NCBI GenBank assembly: GCA_027307115.1
Contig: DAHUXN010000059.1
Location: 1 to 64,000 of the forward strand
Reading direction: 5' to 3'
Source of the DNA: Acidobacteriota bacterium
GTDB taxonomy: Bacteria > Acidobacteriota > Terriglobia > Acidiferrales > UBA7541
DNA: 64,000 nucleotides
The notes under the pieces were generated by a model. It made no database searches and was not told the origin of the DNA. It saw nothing but the letters and a program-made list of their open reading frames with translations. Positions 9,573 through 18,490 of this stretch are shown one piece after another. The position numbers and the translations under genes were made by a program. Position 1 is the stretch's first letter. Each line of letters starts with the position of its first letter.

Positions 9573-10115
9573 ATGGACAAGCGCATTTTCACAGTGCCCA
9601 ACCAGCTCACCTTCCTGCGGCTGGGCTTTCTCCCATTCTTTATAATCGCCATCCGCTATAGCCGCTACGATTGGGCATTAGGGTTGTTGATTGCAGCGGG
9701 ATTGAGTGACGCGCTCGATGGTCTGCTGGCGCGGCAAATGAATCAAAAAACGCGGCTCGGATCGTTTCTCGATCCGATTGCGGACAAATTACTGCTGTCG
9801 TCATCCTATTTCATGCTGGCGCTGAAGGGGAAAATCGCGTGGTGGCTGACGATTCTGGTGCTGGGGCGTGACGTCCTGATTTTAACCGCGTGCGCCGTGA
9901 TTTTGCTGGTGGTTGGCCACATGACGTTCCCGCCAAGCGTTTTCGGAAAGTTAAATACCACGTTCCAAATTCTTCTTGTGCTTGTCGTGATTCTGACGGC
10001 GCTCGTGGAAAGCCCGGCGCTGCGAATCGCGCGCGTGCTGCTGGTTTACGTCGTCGCTGCGTTCACGATCATTTCCGGATTTCACTACAGCATCACCGTA
10101 GCGCGAAAACTGTAG
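9573..10115 (+). CDS. CDP-alcohol phosphatidyltransferase (PgsA-like)
   Basis: Integral membrane enzyme of phospholipid synthesis, most likely phosphatidylglycerophosphate synthase. The 180-residue protein has the complete family signature D-x2-DG-x2-AR-x8-G-x3-D-x3-D: Asp46, Asp49-Gly50, Ala53-Arg54, Gly63, Asp67 and Asp71. The opening FTVPNQLTFLRL is typical of PgsA. About five to six membrane helices are visible. ATG at 9573 is used; the longer frame from 9498 overlaps the preceding gene. Cardiolipin or phosphatidylserine synthase activity is less likely but not excluded. Confidence 0.85.
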   Translation: MDKRIFTVPNQLTFLRLGFLPFFIIAIRYSRYDWALGLLIAAGLSDALDGLLARQMNQKTRLGSFLDPIADKLLLSSSYFMLALKGKIAWWLTILVLGRDVLILTACAVILLVVGHMTFPPSVFGKLNTTFQILLVLVVILTALVESPALRIARVLLVYVVAAFTIISGFHYSITVARKL

Positions 10116-10158
10116 ATCGACAATTCGTCCCAGGAACTGCGGACCCGAGCACGGTAGT

Positions 10159-11124
10159 CTAGTGGTGGAAGATCAAGAATTGAGGCCGCCCGATGAAAAT
10201 CATGGCGACGAAACTCGCAAGCACCACGACAGCCGTGGCCCAGCCAAGTGCATAAGCGCGTTTGCGTTCGGAAGCGGTTGCCGGTGCGCGATCCAGCATG
10301 AATTTCGCCAGAATAAAACCCGTGATGCCGCCGCCCAAGTGCGCCATATTGTCTACGCCAGGAAAGAAAAATCCCCAAAGGACAAGATAAATAATCCAGC
10401 GATAGACCTGTGAGCGAAGTTGCTGCATGTGCGAACCGCCGCGGCGATACGTAATGGCCAATAAAACGCCGATGAGTCCAACAATGGCGCCAGAGGCGCC
10501 GATACTGAAGTGACCCAGAAATCCACTGAGAAGATAGCCGCCGATTCCGCAGGCAGTGTACAAAAAAAAGAAGCGCGGCGCTCCGTACAATTCTTCAATT
10601 GCCGGCGCGAGATCGACGAGTACCCACATGTTGAACACGATGTGCATCAGGTTCGCATGCAGAAAACATGCGGTAACTAGGCGCCAGGGTTGTGAGGAAT
10701 CGGAAGGAAAATGCGCGGGCTGGAATAAAGGCAGCGAAGCTCCCAGACGTTCAAGAACGGGAGAAGCAATTGAGCCAATGCCGAAAAGCATGCTGAGCAT
10801 GCCGCCGCCCCGGGGCGCGGTGGGAAAGCCGGCGCGCATGGTGAGGAGCAAGCTGATACCGTAAATCACGCAACAAACACTCAAGATGAAATACGTCACG
10901 GGCGCCGTGACGGGCATAATCTTGCTGAGCGACCGGCTCATGGCGGCGAACGAAAATGTGAGGCTGGCGCCGCACTGGTGGCAGCGCGTGGCCGACGTGC
11001 CTACGAGCGTTCCACACGCTGGACACAGACCCGGACGCCGCTGCGTTTCCTTTGAGTGAAACATCGCGGAGAAGTTTTCACGCAACCGATCTAGTTTCAA
11101 ACGCCATCGAAGCGGAAGTGGCAA
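10159..11124 (-). CDS. Rhomboid family intramembrane serine protease with N-terminal zinc ribbon
   Basis: A 321-residue membrane protein. A short cytoplasmic zinc ribbon (C34PAC37 and C48HQC51) precedes about seven hydrophobic helices. The rhomboid catalytic dyad is visible: Ser211 in GASG and His262 in NMAHLGGG. The oxyanion region HANLMHIVFNM (156-166) is also present. Such enzymes cleave transmembrane substrates; the substrate here is unknown. The zinc ribbon is an addition often seen in acidobacterial and actinobacterial rhomboids and may bind a partner. It is divergent from the RlpA gene and convergent with pgsA. Confidence 0.9.
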   Translation of the reverse strand: MPLPLRWRLKLDRLRENFSAMFHSKETQRRPGLCPACGTLVGTSATRCHQCGASLTFSFAAMSRSLSKIMPVTAPVTYFILSVCCVIYGISLLLTMRAGFPTAPRGGGMLSMLFGIGSIASPVLERLGASLPLFQPAHFPSDSSQPWRLVTACFLHANLMHIVFNMWVLVDLAPAIEELYGAPRFFFLYTACGIGGYLLSGFLGHFSIGASGAIVGLIGVLLAITYRRGGSHMQQLRSQVYRWIIYLVLWGFFFPGVDNMAHLGGGITGFILAKFMLDRAPATASERKRAYALGWATAVVVLASFVAMIFIGRPQFLIFHH

Positions 11125-11203
11125 TGGTTTCCTTGCTGCGGCATTGCCGCGTTCCTATAATACCGGAAAAGTTTGGAAGCATACGAGGAGAACAATTCGT
11201 ACC

Positions 11204-11263
11204 ATGTGCTTAGTGAAAGAACATCAGGTGAGAAAAACTGGTGGCGCGCGGTGCGAATCGTGA
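11204..11263 (+). CDS. Possible 19-codon leader ORF upstream of rlpA
   Basis: ATG at 11204 follows GAGGAG with a 13-base gap, and the frame runs 19 codons to TGA at 11261-11263. That stop overlaps the GTG at 11260 that best starts the RlpA lipoprotein (GTGA), an arrangement typical of translational coupling. The peptide has no hydrophobic or regulatory pattern that I can name. It may be a chance ORF, or mark a frameshift near the start of rlpA. Confidence 0.3.
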   Translation: MCLVKEHQVRKTGGARCES

Positions 11264-12003
11264 AGCTCCGGCCCCTCCGGAGGCCAATCGCGTATCGAGC
11301 AGCTACATGTGGGCTGGCAATTGCGTTGATGCTTAGTGGGTGCGCGTCACGGCGGCCAGCCCCGAACCCGCCAACTCCCGCGCCCGTGCCGCAGCCATTG
11401 CCTCCGGGCCAGCAACCAACTGTGCGACCCCCTCAGGGTTCTTCAGTGTATTCCGGCCAATACACAGAACAAGGGACGGCGTCGTGGTACGGCGCACAAT
11501 TCAACGGGCGACGCACTTCGGACGGTGAAATCTATAATATGTTCCAGTACACGGCGGCGCACCGAACGCTTCCATTTGGCGCCGTCGTGCAGGTAACGAA
11601 CCTCAATAATGGGAAACAAGTGGAAGTCAGGATCAATGACCGTGGCCCTTTTGTTGGCAACCGCATCATCGATCTTTCTTATTCCGCGGCAGTAGCTATC
11701 GGAATGATCGGTACGGGCACGGCGCCGGTGCGTCTCGACGTCATTGCCGGGCCGAATCCCAACATCGGATTTTTTGCTGTGCAGGTCGGGGCCTTTCAGT
11801 TGGAGCAGAATGCTACAAGGTTGCGCGAACAACTCACCGCAAGATATTCACCTGTAACCATCACGACTCTTGATTTGCCGAATGGTGTTTTCTACCGCGT
11901 GCGCGTCGGGCGATTTCCCAGCCAAAGTGCCGCGCAAGCGCTAGCGACGGAAATTCAAGACCAAGACGCAGTCGTCGCCTTTGTAGTTCGGCTGGACAAT
12001 TGA
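11260..12003 (+). CDS. rlpA: RlpA-like septal lytic transglycosylase lipoprotein with SPOR domain
   Basis: A 247-residue outer-envelope lipoprotein that acts on denuded glycan strands at the division site. It has an N-terminal lipobox LSGC (Cys28), a Pro-rich linker, a double-psi beta-barrel domain (about 71-165) with GTASWYG, AHRTLPFG and INDRGPF, and a C-terminal SPOR domain (about 170-246; FFAVQVGAF, VRVGRF) that binds denuded peptidoglycan. GTG at 11260 puts the lipobox at a normal distance. A longer in-frame TTG start at 11173 would give a poor signal peptide. Septal localisation is inferred from the SPOR domain. Confidence 0.88.
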   Translation: MKLRPLRRPIAYRAATCGLAIALMLSGCASRRPAPNPPTPAPVPQPLPPGQQPTVRPPQGSSVYSGQYTEQGTASWYGAQFNGRRTSDGEIYNMFQYTAAHRTLPFGAVVQVTNLNNGKQVEVRINDRGPFVGNRIIDLSYSAAVAIGMIGTGTAPVRLDVIAGPNPNIGFFAVQVGAFQLEQNATRLREQLTARYSPVTITTLDLPNGVFYRVRVGRFPSQSAAQALATEIQDQDAVVAFVVRLDN

Positions 12004-12086
12004 CCTGTGACCGAATGTTACGGTTTGCGTCGCGGCAGGCGCGTTTTGAGTAGGAGTTTTTATCGCTGGCTTGGGCGATCCTGTGA

Positions 12087-14471
12087 TTATTTGTGTTTCA
12101 TGATGTAAACGCCTTCCCAATCCTCGGGGGGTTCATCTGCAATATATTCGTTGCAGCGTTGGAGGAAGATGCTGGTTGGTCCGTCATTGTGCCAGCGCGT
12201 AAGGATGTGCTCGAAATAGCCCTTTGCTTCCCTCCATTTCCGCAGCTTGTACGCTTCGTGGCCGCTCGTAAAGATCTCGCACAGCTGATTTAGATCGCCG
12301 GCAGTTTCGCGGCGGCCCAGCAATTCGTAAATGGTCACCGGCAATAGCTTCCCTTTGACGCGGATGAGATCGAGTTCGCGAACCAAAAAGCCAGTATCGT
12401 GCATGCCGATGTACGTGGACTCGGAGAGAATGACATGCGTTGAGAATTCCTTGTTAAGACCTTCGAGGCGCGAGGCAAGGTTTACGGAGTCGCCCATGGC
12501 CGTATAGCCGTAACGCAGTGCCGAGCCCATATTGCCCACGGAAGCGATGCCTGTGTTGATGCCAATGCCGATATCAAGAATCGGCTGGCCGCGCTCTTGC
12601 CATTTCTTTCGAAGCTCTGCCAAGCGCGCCATCATGTCGAGGGCTGCCTGCGCGGCAAGGCCGGCGTGATTTGATTGTTCGAATGGAGCTCCCCAAATCG
12701 CCATCACCGCATCGCCGATGTATTTGTCGAGCGTACCTTGGCGGTCGAAGACGATTTTTGTCATCTCTGTCAGATAACCATTCAACAGAGCGGCCAGGTC
12801 CTGCGCATCGAGCGTCTCAGACAGAGTTGTGAAGCCGCGTACATCGCTAAACATGACGGTCACGGCCGTCTTACGCGGCTCAACCAGTTTAGGGTCGTCG
12901 AGTAACCGGCGGACTACCTCAGGGCTGACGTATTGCTGAAACGCGCCGCGGACTCGCCGTTTCTCGTGCTCTTCAATCAGCACGCGATAGAGCGCCACGA
13001 GACTGACATTGGGAATCAGCGTGAAAAGTGAAGGCACAATGAAATTCAGCCACCAGCCGTGAAGAAATGCCCAATACACAAGCGCCGTGAATGGAACAAG
13101 CAGAAGAAAACCGGCGATCAGCCAGCGCGGCTGGACCAGCGCCAGCCATATGCCGAGCGGAATTCCAAAAACAAAAATCATGGCAAGGTCGGTGAGTACT
13201 TGCGCGCCTCCGTGGTGGAGGAAATTCTGGTTAATGATGTTATCGATCACGTTTGCATGAATTTCCACGCCAGGGAAGTCGAGGCCGCCGAATGGGGTAG
13301 TACGTAAGTCGCCGATACCAGTGGCAGAGGCTCCGACCAGGACGAGTTTTCCCTTGAATGTGCCGGGCGCAAAACTTTTGTTTACGACATCGGCGATGGA
13401 AACGTACAGGTATGTGTGCGAGGGGCCCTGATAATTAATCATCATGCGGCCGATCGGATCGGGATGAACGGTAACTTGCGGGCCGAATTCGAGAGCGACG
13501 ATGCCACCCTGGCCATAATCGAGGACAGTTTGCTGACCGGGAAGATTCAAGAAGAGGCGGATGGCTTGAACGTCGATCGAAGCGTAAAAGTCCCAATTGG
13601 ATGGATCTGGGTCGGTGCCGTAAGGTAGTGCAAGCAATGCTCGCCGAACCACGCCGTCCGGATCGGGCATGACGTTGAAGAAACCAGAGCCAGCGCGATC
13701 CGAGGCCAGGGCTCCGGTGAAAAGATCATCGTTCGCTTCGGCGCCTTTGGGCACAAGATCGAAATCAGCGTAGTCGCGAATTAGCCGCACGTAGCTGGTG
13801 GGTCCACCAGCCGATTGGAGCGCGCGCACCTGCGGATAGGGAAAAAACGAGATGAGGTCAGCGTAATGCTTCAGGGACAGTTGCGAGACGCCCTGTAAAT
13901 CCGCCTCGGTGTACAGAAAATAATTTCCGAGGACGACTCGGCCGAATCGCTGGATGGCGTCGGCGAATTGTTGGTCGTAGTTGTAGCGCTTCCGGAGTTC
14001 GTCAATCGCGGAGATCAGTGCAGGGTCGACGGGCCTGCCTTCTTTTTTCTCCGTCGCGAGCTGCGTTTGAAAATCCCGCAAAGGTCCGAGGGTTTCGTCC
14101 GGCTTGCTGAAAGTGATGTCGAAAGCCACGACGCTTGCGCCATCCTGGCGAAGGTTGTCGAGCATGCGCGCGAAATTCTGGCGCGGGAACGGCCAGCCGC
14201 CGAGAACCTCCTGCGAGCGCTGATCGATATCGACGATAACGATGCGCGGATCGGGATGCTGGCGGCCGCGAAAGCGGAAGCGCGTATCAAGGCTATTCAG
14301 CTCCAGACGCGAGACAAAGTCGAAAATCGGCGTGGGACGTTCGCCGATAAATGTGGTGAAGTATACAAAAAGCGCGAACAGGGTGATGGCAAGACTCACC
14401 GCCAGCGAGCCTTTGTGTCTCCACCAGGCGGGTAGAAGCTCCAAAAAACCTCGGGCGTTACGATTGGACAT
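12087..14471 (-). CDS. CHASE2-domain adenylate/guanylate cyclase
   Basis: A 794-residue membrane receptor cyclase: one N-terminal transmembrane helix, a large extracytoplasmic CHASE2 sensor (about residues 50-400), three transmembrane helices (about 420-500) and a class III nucleotide cyclase domain. The two metal-binding aspartates are in MFSDVRGF (Asp543) and KYIGDAVMAIWG (Asp587). The catalytic Asn/Arg block is YTAMGDSVNLASRLE. It should make cAMP (or cGMP) in response to an unknown external signal. ATG at 14471 is preferred; a longer frame reaches 14558. A short C-terminal tail follows the cyclase and may hold one TPR-like helix pair. Confidence 0.92.
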   Translation of the reverse strand: MSNRNARGFLELLPAWWRHKGSLAVSLAITLFALFVYFTTFIGERPTPIFDFVSRLELNSLDTRFRFRGRQHPDPRIVIVDIDQRSQEVLGGWPFPRQNFARMLDNLRQDGASVVAFDITFSKPDETLGPLRDFQTQLATEKKEGRPVDPALISAIDELRKRYNYDQQFADAIQRFGRVVLGNYFLYTEADLQGVSQLSLKHYADLISFFPYPQVRALQSAGGPTSYVRLIRDYADFDLVPKGAEANDDLFTGALASDRAGSGFFNVMPDPDGVVRRALLALPYGTDPDPSNWDFYASIDVQAIRLFLNLPGQQTVLDYGQGGIVALEFGPQVTVHPDPIGRMMINYQGPSHTYLYVSIADVVNKSFAPGTFKGKLVLVGASATGIGDLRTTPFGGLDFPGVEIHANVIDNIINQNFLHHGGAQVLTDLAMIFVFGIPLGIWLALVQPRWLIAGFLLLVPFTALVYWAFLHGWWLNFIVPSLFTLIPNVSLVALYRVLIEEHEKRRVRGAFQQYVSPEVVRRLLDDPKLVEPRKTAVTVMFSDVRGFTTLSETLDAQDLAALLNGYLTEMTKIVFDRQGTLDKYIGDAVMAIWGAPFEQSNHAGLAAQAALDMMARLAELRKKWQERGQPILDIGIGINTGIASVGNMGSALRYGYTAMGDSVNLASRLEGLNKEFSTHVILSESTYIGMHDTGFLVRELDLIRVKGKLLPVTIYELLGRRETAGDLNQLCEIFTSGHEAYKLRKWREAKGYFEHILTRWHNDGPTSIFLQRCNEYIADEPPEDWEGVYIMKHK

Positions 14472-14650
14472 GAAATGGAGACGCGCGTTCGCATCCGACG
14501 CCGCTGTCGAATACGGCGATGCGGACGTAAACGCAGGTAAGGCTAGCAAACACGTCATCGTAGTTCAAGAAACGGAGGGTGCACGATTTCCTTCTGCGTT
14601 GATGGCCATAGAGATTCGACCGCCGAGGCGAGGCACGGTAGAATCTGGCC

Positions 14651-15739
14651 ATGACGCGCGGATTGTGTGCTGCATGGTTGCCGCTGATTGCTGCGCTGCT
14701 GATTCCCGTGGCGCCGGTTACGCAAGCGCCGGTGCAAGCGTCGCCGGACCAGGTTGTGTTGCCGTTGGAGCTGATTGCGGGCGAACCGGCGACATTGGAG
14801 GTCCTCTCGCAAGACGGGCGCGTGGCGGAGGGGGTGAAAATCGTTCTGTCGAATGGCGAAGTGGTGAGCACGGACGAGAGCGGGCGTGCGCATTTTCTGG
14901 CGCCGTCGGATGCGGGAATTCTGATTGCGCGGATTCCGGGAACGGAGATATGCGCCGCCGCGGACGTGTTGCATCGGGCGAGTGCGGAGAAATTGGAGAT
15001 CGCCACAGTGCCTGCGATGGCCGCGCTCAAGGATCGCTTCACGATTGCGGGTGATGGTTTCCAGGGCGATGCGGATCGAAATCGCGTCGAGCTGGATGGA
15101 AAGTCCGCATTCGTGCTGGCGGCATCGCTGAAAGAGCTTGTGATTCTTGCATCGTCGAAGACCGCGCCGGGAAGCACGCGGCTCGCGGTGAAAATTGGCG
15201 CGTCGGAGGCATCGGCGGAAATCACGTTTGTGGATGTGTTGCCGGAGACGATTCGCAATGGCGTAAGGCCGGGAAAGAAAGAGAAGCTCGTTCTGCACGT
15301 GAGCGGGACGGCGCAGCCGGTGGAACTGAACGTACGGAATTTGAGTCCAGAGATTGTGGGATTCAAGCACGGCGTAAGCGAGCATCTGCGGACGCACGGC
15401 GGGGCGGACAATTCCGCGACGCTCGAAGTGAAAGGGCTGCACGCGGGTGAATTTTCGTACGTCGTTACGCTTGAACCGAAACTAGGCGTGGCAAATGTGG
15501 AAGCGACGCGGGATTTTCTGCAAGCCGCGGATAAGCTGGCTAACGGCGACGAGAAACGGCACATCGCGAAGATTTTGACGAAACTTCGCTCTGGGCACAC
15601 CGATATTGGCGGAGCACGAAAGGAATTTGCAAAAATAGCCACAGCAAATTCTGCCAGTGATTTGCAGGCTCTGATTCGAGCGGCGGGCGAGGCGCTGAAC
15701 GGCGAACCGGCACTCGGCCGCGAAAGAACTACTCCGTAG
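14651..15739 (+). CDS. Exported protein with IPT/TIG-like domain, function unknown
   Basis: A 362-residue protein with a Sec signal peptide (residues 1 to about 30, LPLIAALLIPVAPVTQA). An Ig-like region follows that includes an IPT/TIG-like stretch (FTIAGDGFQG, LVILASSKTAPGSTRLAVK). The C-terminal third is helical (KLANGDEKRHIAKILTKL). The stop overlaps the convergent rmuC gene by 11 bases. It is divergent from the cyclase; a sensory partnership is possible but only by adjacency. No enzyme motif was recognised. Confidence 0.7.
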   Translation: MTRGLCAAWLPLIAALLIPVAPVTQAPVQASPDQVVLPLELIAGEPATLEVLSQDGRVAEGVKIVLSNGEVVSTDESGRAHFLAPSDAGILIARIPGTEICAAADVLHRASAEKLEIATVPAMAALKDRFTIAGDGFQGDADRNRVELDGKSAFVLAASLKELVILASSKTAPGSTRLAVKIGASEASAEITFVDVLPETIRNGVRPGKKEKLVLHVSGTAQPVELNVRNLSPEIVGFKHGVSEHLRTHGGADNSATLEVKGLHAGEFSYVVTLEPKLGVANVEATRDFLQAADKLANGDEKRHIAKILTKLRSGHTDIGGARKEFAKIATANSASDLQALIRAAGEALNGEPALGRERTTP

Positions 15740-16832
15740 AGGCCGCCTCGAGGGCTTTCACCAGCGGTTCGGGAAGGGCGCCTTGCGCCATTTGTTCCAG
15801 ATTTCCTTGCGTGCGATCGAGCTTGCGCTCTGCTTCGTCGTAGCACTGCTGTGCGTGCCGGATATGCCCACCGAGCGTGTCATAAACTTTGGCAAACGAA
15901 TCGAGCTGGCCCTGAAGACCCGCGAGACCGGCTAGAAGATGTTTGGCGTTCTCGGCCACTTGCATACCCTTGAGTCCCATCAGGATCGCGCTTAGGTACG
16001 CGTGAAGCGTGTTGGGTGAAACAGGCAAAATGCCTTTCCCACGGCAGTGGTCGTCCAGGCGGCCAAGCTTTACATCGGACGTCATCAGCAGTTCATAGTA
16101 AACGCCTTCGGAGGGCACAAACATCAGCGCCACATCGAGCGTATTTTCGTCCTGGAGAATGTATTTTTCGGCAACGGATTCCGCGTGCTTCCGCACCACT
16201 TGAAAAAATTCTTTCCGCGCATCTTCACCCGAGTCCAAGATGCGGCGGTACGCTTCGAGCGGAAACTTCGAGTCAATGGAAACGAATTTTCCTCCGGTGC
16301 GAACAATGGCGTCGACGATGGCCCCGGTCGAGAAACGGTATTGTGTTTCATAAGCGCTGCGGGGCAGGGCGTCGGCCAGAAGAGTTTCGAGCGCGACTTC
16401 GCCCAATGACCCTCGCGTTTTTGCGCCGCCCAAGACGCTCTGCAGAGTTTGCGTGGCTTGTGACAGGTCCCGTCCCGCCTGGTGAATTTCTCCCAGTTGT
16501 TTGCCCACGCGGCCCAGCACTTCCTGCGAATTCCGCAATTCGGTCGCGACGGCAGCGTGCGCTTGGGAAACCAATTGCCCTGAATTTGAGAGGCCTTCCT
16601 GCACAGAAGACCTAACTTGTCCTAGCTGCTGAAGAACCGTCTGCAGCGTTTGCCCCATCTGCGTATTCACGGACTGGGAGTGAGACAGAAGGGCAGCCTG
16701 CATCTCCTGACGCAGAGTGGCGAAATCGTTTTTCGAGGAGTCGGCGCGCCGTGTGGAAAGCCAAACCACGCCGATGGCGAGCAAGAGCACCAGAGCCAAC
16801 AGCGCTGCGACCAGGACTTGCATTACGCCCAC
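15729..16832 (-). CDS. rmuC: DNA recombination protein RmuC homolog
   Basis: A 367-residue protein with an N-terminal membrane anchor (about 5-25), a Gln/Ser-rich coiled-coil region (about 30-120) and the RmuC nuclease-like domain (about 130-340; GSLGEVALETLLADALP, VSIDSKFPLEAY, MFVPSEGVYYELL). RmuC limits inversion at short repeats in E. coli and belongs to the PD-(D/E)xK fold group. GTG at 16832 follows GGAGG; ATG at 16823 is the alternative. It is convergent with, and slightly overlaps, the exported-protein gene. Confidence 0.9.
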   Translation of the reverse strand: MGVMQVLVAALLALVLLLAIGVVWLSTRRADSSKNDFATLRQEMQAALLSHSQSVNTQMGQTLQTVLQQLGQVRSSVQEGLSNSGQLVSQAHAAVATELRNSQEVLGRVGKQLGEIHQAGRDLSQATQTLQSVLGGAKTRGSLGEVALETLLADALPRSAYETQYRFSTGAIVDAIVRTGGKFVSIDSKFPLEAYRRILDSGEDARKEFFQVVRKHAESVAEKYILQDENTLDVALMFVPSEGVYYELLMTSDVKLGRLDDHCRGKGILPVSPNTLHAYLSAILMGLKGMQVAENAKHLLAGLAGLQGQLDSFAKVYDTLGGHIRHAQQCYDEAERKLDRTQGNLEQMAQGALPEPLVKALEAASTE

Positions 16833-16961
16833 CGATCCTCCAGGCGAAGATATGGCGAACCTCTTGCTACTTTATCGCAGAATCGCCGCCGACGAAAGCA
16901 ATTGGTGAATCAAGGTCAGTTTTGATGTGCCGGTCTCTAACGCCGACCGGCCGGCAGGCAG

Positions 16962-17999
16962 TTAATCTCGGGCGCGACCCTGTGACATTTGCACCAATGC
17001 TTGTGGTGCCTGGGCTGTGTCTGAATCGATGGTCTGCGGGCCGCGCCAATTGTCGAGGACCGCGACCTGATGAACGCAGGAGACGGTGCAGTGCGGGGCG
17101 CAGGATTTTTTCGTGTAGAACTCGCGATGGCGGCGCTCGGCGGTGTATTCCGCGAGTGGTATGCCGGGATAGCCTCGCTGTTGCGAGCAATAGTGAACCA
17201 AGCCGTCCTCGCAAATATAGAGGTAGCGCGAGCCGGCCCGGCAGCGCCAATTGTTTTCGCGTCCCGCGGCGATATTGTGCTGAAACGAATTGACGCGTGA
17301 GAACGAACGCTTGCCGAGGCGCATGATTTCCTCGAAAATTTCGCGTTCGTGCGGCCCCAGCGGCTGCAGTTGTCCATTTCCGTCGTGAATGATGCCGACC
17401 GTTGACGAAAAACCCAATTCTAGTGCGCGGCGCGCAACAGCCAGCGCGTCATCAGGGTGATGGATGCCGCTGCCCAGGACGGAGTTGATGTTGACATGGA
17501 AGTCCGCGTGCTCAGCCAGCAGCTCCAGTTTCTGGTCCAGCACCTTCAGGCTTTTCTTAGAGACTTCGTCGGGCTGCGCGTTGTCGATGCTGATTTGCAG
17601 GAACTCGAGCCCCGCGCCATTCAACCGCTGGATGCGATCCGCGACCAGCAAATATCCATTCGTGATCATTCCGGCAATCATGCCGTCGCGGCGAATGCGG
17701 CGGATGATGTCGTCGAGCTCTGGATGCAATAAAGGCTCGCCGCCGCTGATGGTGATGATGGACGTGCCGAAGGAGGCGAGGCGGTCGACGCGGCGGAGCA
17801 TCTCGTCGAGCGGCACAGGCTTCGAAAAATCGTCGTACTCGTTGCAATAGGCGCACGCCAGATTGCAGCGCCGGATGGGAATGATGTGCGCGAGCAGGGG
17901 ATGCCTGGTGGAGAGCAGCGCCTTCGCCACCATGCGCCAGCTTCGCGCGGAGCGGTGCGCCGCCAGCAGTTTTCGCCGGATTTTCTTGCGCGTGTCCAC
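16962..17999 (-). CDS. Radical SAM protein with C-terminal cysteine cluster
   Basis: A 345-residue protein with the [4Fe-4S] radical SAM motif C45NLACAYC52, the SAM-binding GGEP (86-89) and a cysteine-rich C-terminus ([26 protein letters not shown]). These fit a SPASM/twitch-type auxiliary cluster. Such enzymes modify peptides, lipids or cofactors; the substrate here is unknown. The N-terminus ([20 protein letters not shown]) resembles radical SAM proteins of the HpnH/MoaA-like group. GTG is the start. It stands alone, next to tRNA-Arg, with no obvious precursor peptide gene beside it. Confidence 0.82.
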   Translation of the reverse strand: MDTRKKIRRKLLAAHRSARSWRMVAKALLSTRHPLLAHIIPIRRCNLACAYCNEYDDFSKPVPLDEMLRRVDRLASFGTSIITISGGEPLLHPELDDIIRRIRRDGMIAGMITNGYLLVADRIQRLNGAGLEFLQISIDNAQPDEVSKKSLKVLDQKLELLAEHADFHVNINSVLGSGIHHPDDALAVARRALELGFSSTVGIIHDGNGQLQPLGPHEREIFEEIMRLGKRSFSRVNSFQHNIAAGRENNWRCRAGSRYLYICEDGLVHYCSQQRGYPGIPLAEYTAERRHREFYTKKSCAPHCTVSCVHQVAVLDNWRGPQTIDSDTAQAPQALVQMSQGRARD

Positions 18000-18077
18000 A
18001 GTTAACTCGGCTAACTCTCTATGCTACAACAGAGCTACGCTGCAGTGTTAAGCTATTGGACGCTGCGGTTTTCATGC

Positions 18078-18154
18078 GGGGCTGTAGCTCAGACGGATAG
18101 AGCAGCAGTTTCCTAAACTGCGTGTCGGGAGTTCGACTCTCCCCAGCCCCACCA
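18078..18154 (+). tRNA. tRNA-Arg (anticodon CCT), CCA encoded
   Basis: The cloverleaf is drawn by hand. The acceptor stem GGGGCTG (18078-18084) pairs perfectly with CAGCCCC (18144-18150). The D arm is GCTC...GAGC. The anticodon stem GCAGT/ACTGC encloses the loop TTCCTAA, giving anticodon CCT (reads AGG). The T arm is GGGAG-TTCGACT-CTCCC. Discriminator A is followed by an encoded CCA. No duplicated 3' tRNA end indicating an integrated element was noticed nearby. Confidence 0.95.
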
Positions 18155-18250
18155 GCCTTCGCTCGCCAATTTGACATTGCGAGGGGTCTACCATCACTAT
18201 CGGCGAGCTATGGCTCGGGGGGCCACTTAAAAGGCGAAGGCGGACTCCTC

Positions 18251-18490
18251 ATGAAATACGTTTACATCTTGCAAAGCCTGACGGATAACGAGCATTTCTA
18301 CACGGGCATCACTGACGATTTGAAGGCCAGGCTTTCCGCGCACAACGCGGGCGCGGTGACTCACACCGCTAAATATCGGCCTTGGCGCATCAAGAGCTAT
18401 GTCGCATTTGCGGATCAGGCGCGCGCGTTTGCGTTTGAGAGGTATCTGAAGTCCGGATCGGGGCGCGCGTTCGCCAAAGCAAGGCTTTAG
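18251..18490 (+). CDS. GIY-YIG nuclease family protein (YhbQ/UPF0213-like)
   Basis: A 79-residue single-domain protein. The motif is MKYVYILQS...FYTGITDDLKAR, with the Y-I-L and Y-T-G-I halves of GIY-YIG, followed by HNAGAVTHTAKYRPW and the acidic helix FERYLKSGSGRAF. Such proteins are small putative endonucleases of uncertain role, common next to RNA genes. ATG at 18251 is chosen; the frame from 18122 overlaps the tRNA. The gene begins 97 bases after the tRNA-Arg. Confidence 0.88.
   Translation: MKYVYILQSLTDNEHFYTGITDDLKARLSAHNAGAVTHTAKYRPWRIKSYVAFADQARAFAFERYLKSGSGRAFAKARL

Noticed and set aside
14458-15846. Reverse-strand frame of 462 codons opposite the exported-protein gene
   Set aside because: Composition is Arg/Ser-rich with no family pattern, while the + strand frame has a signal peptide and an IPT-like domain; it is a codon-bias shadow.
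18078-18490. tRNA-Arg as an attachment site of an integrated element
   Set aside because: No integrase and no second copy of the tRNA 3' end was noticed in the window.
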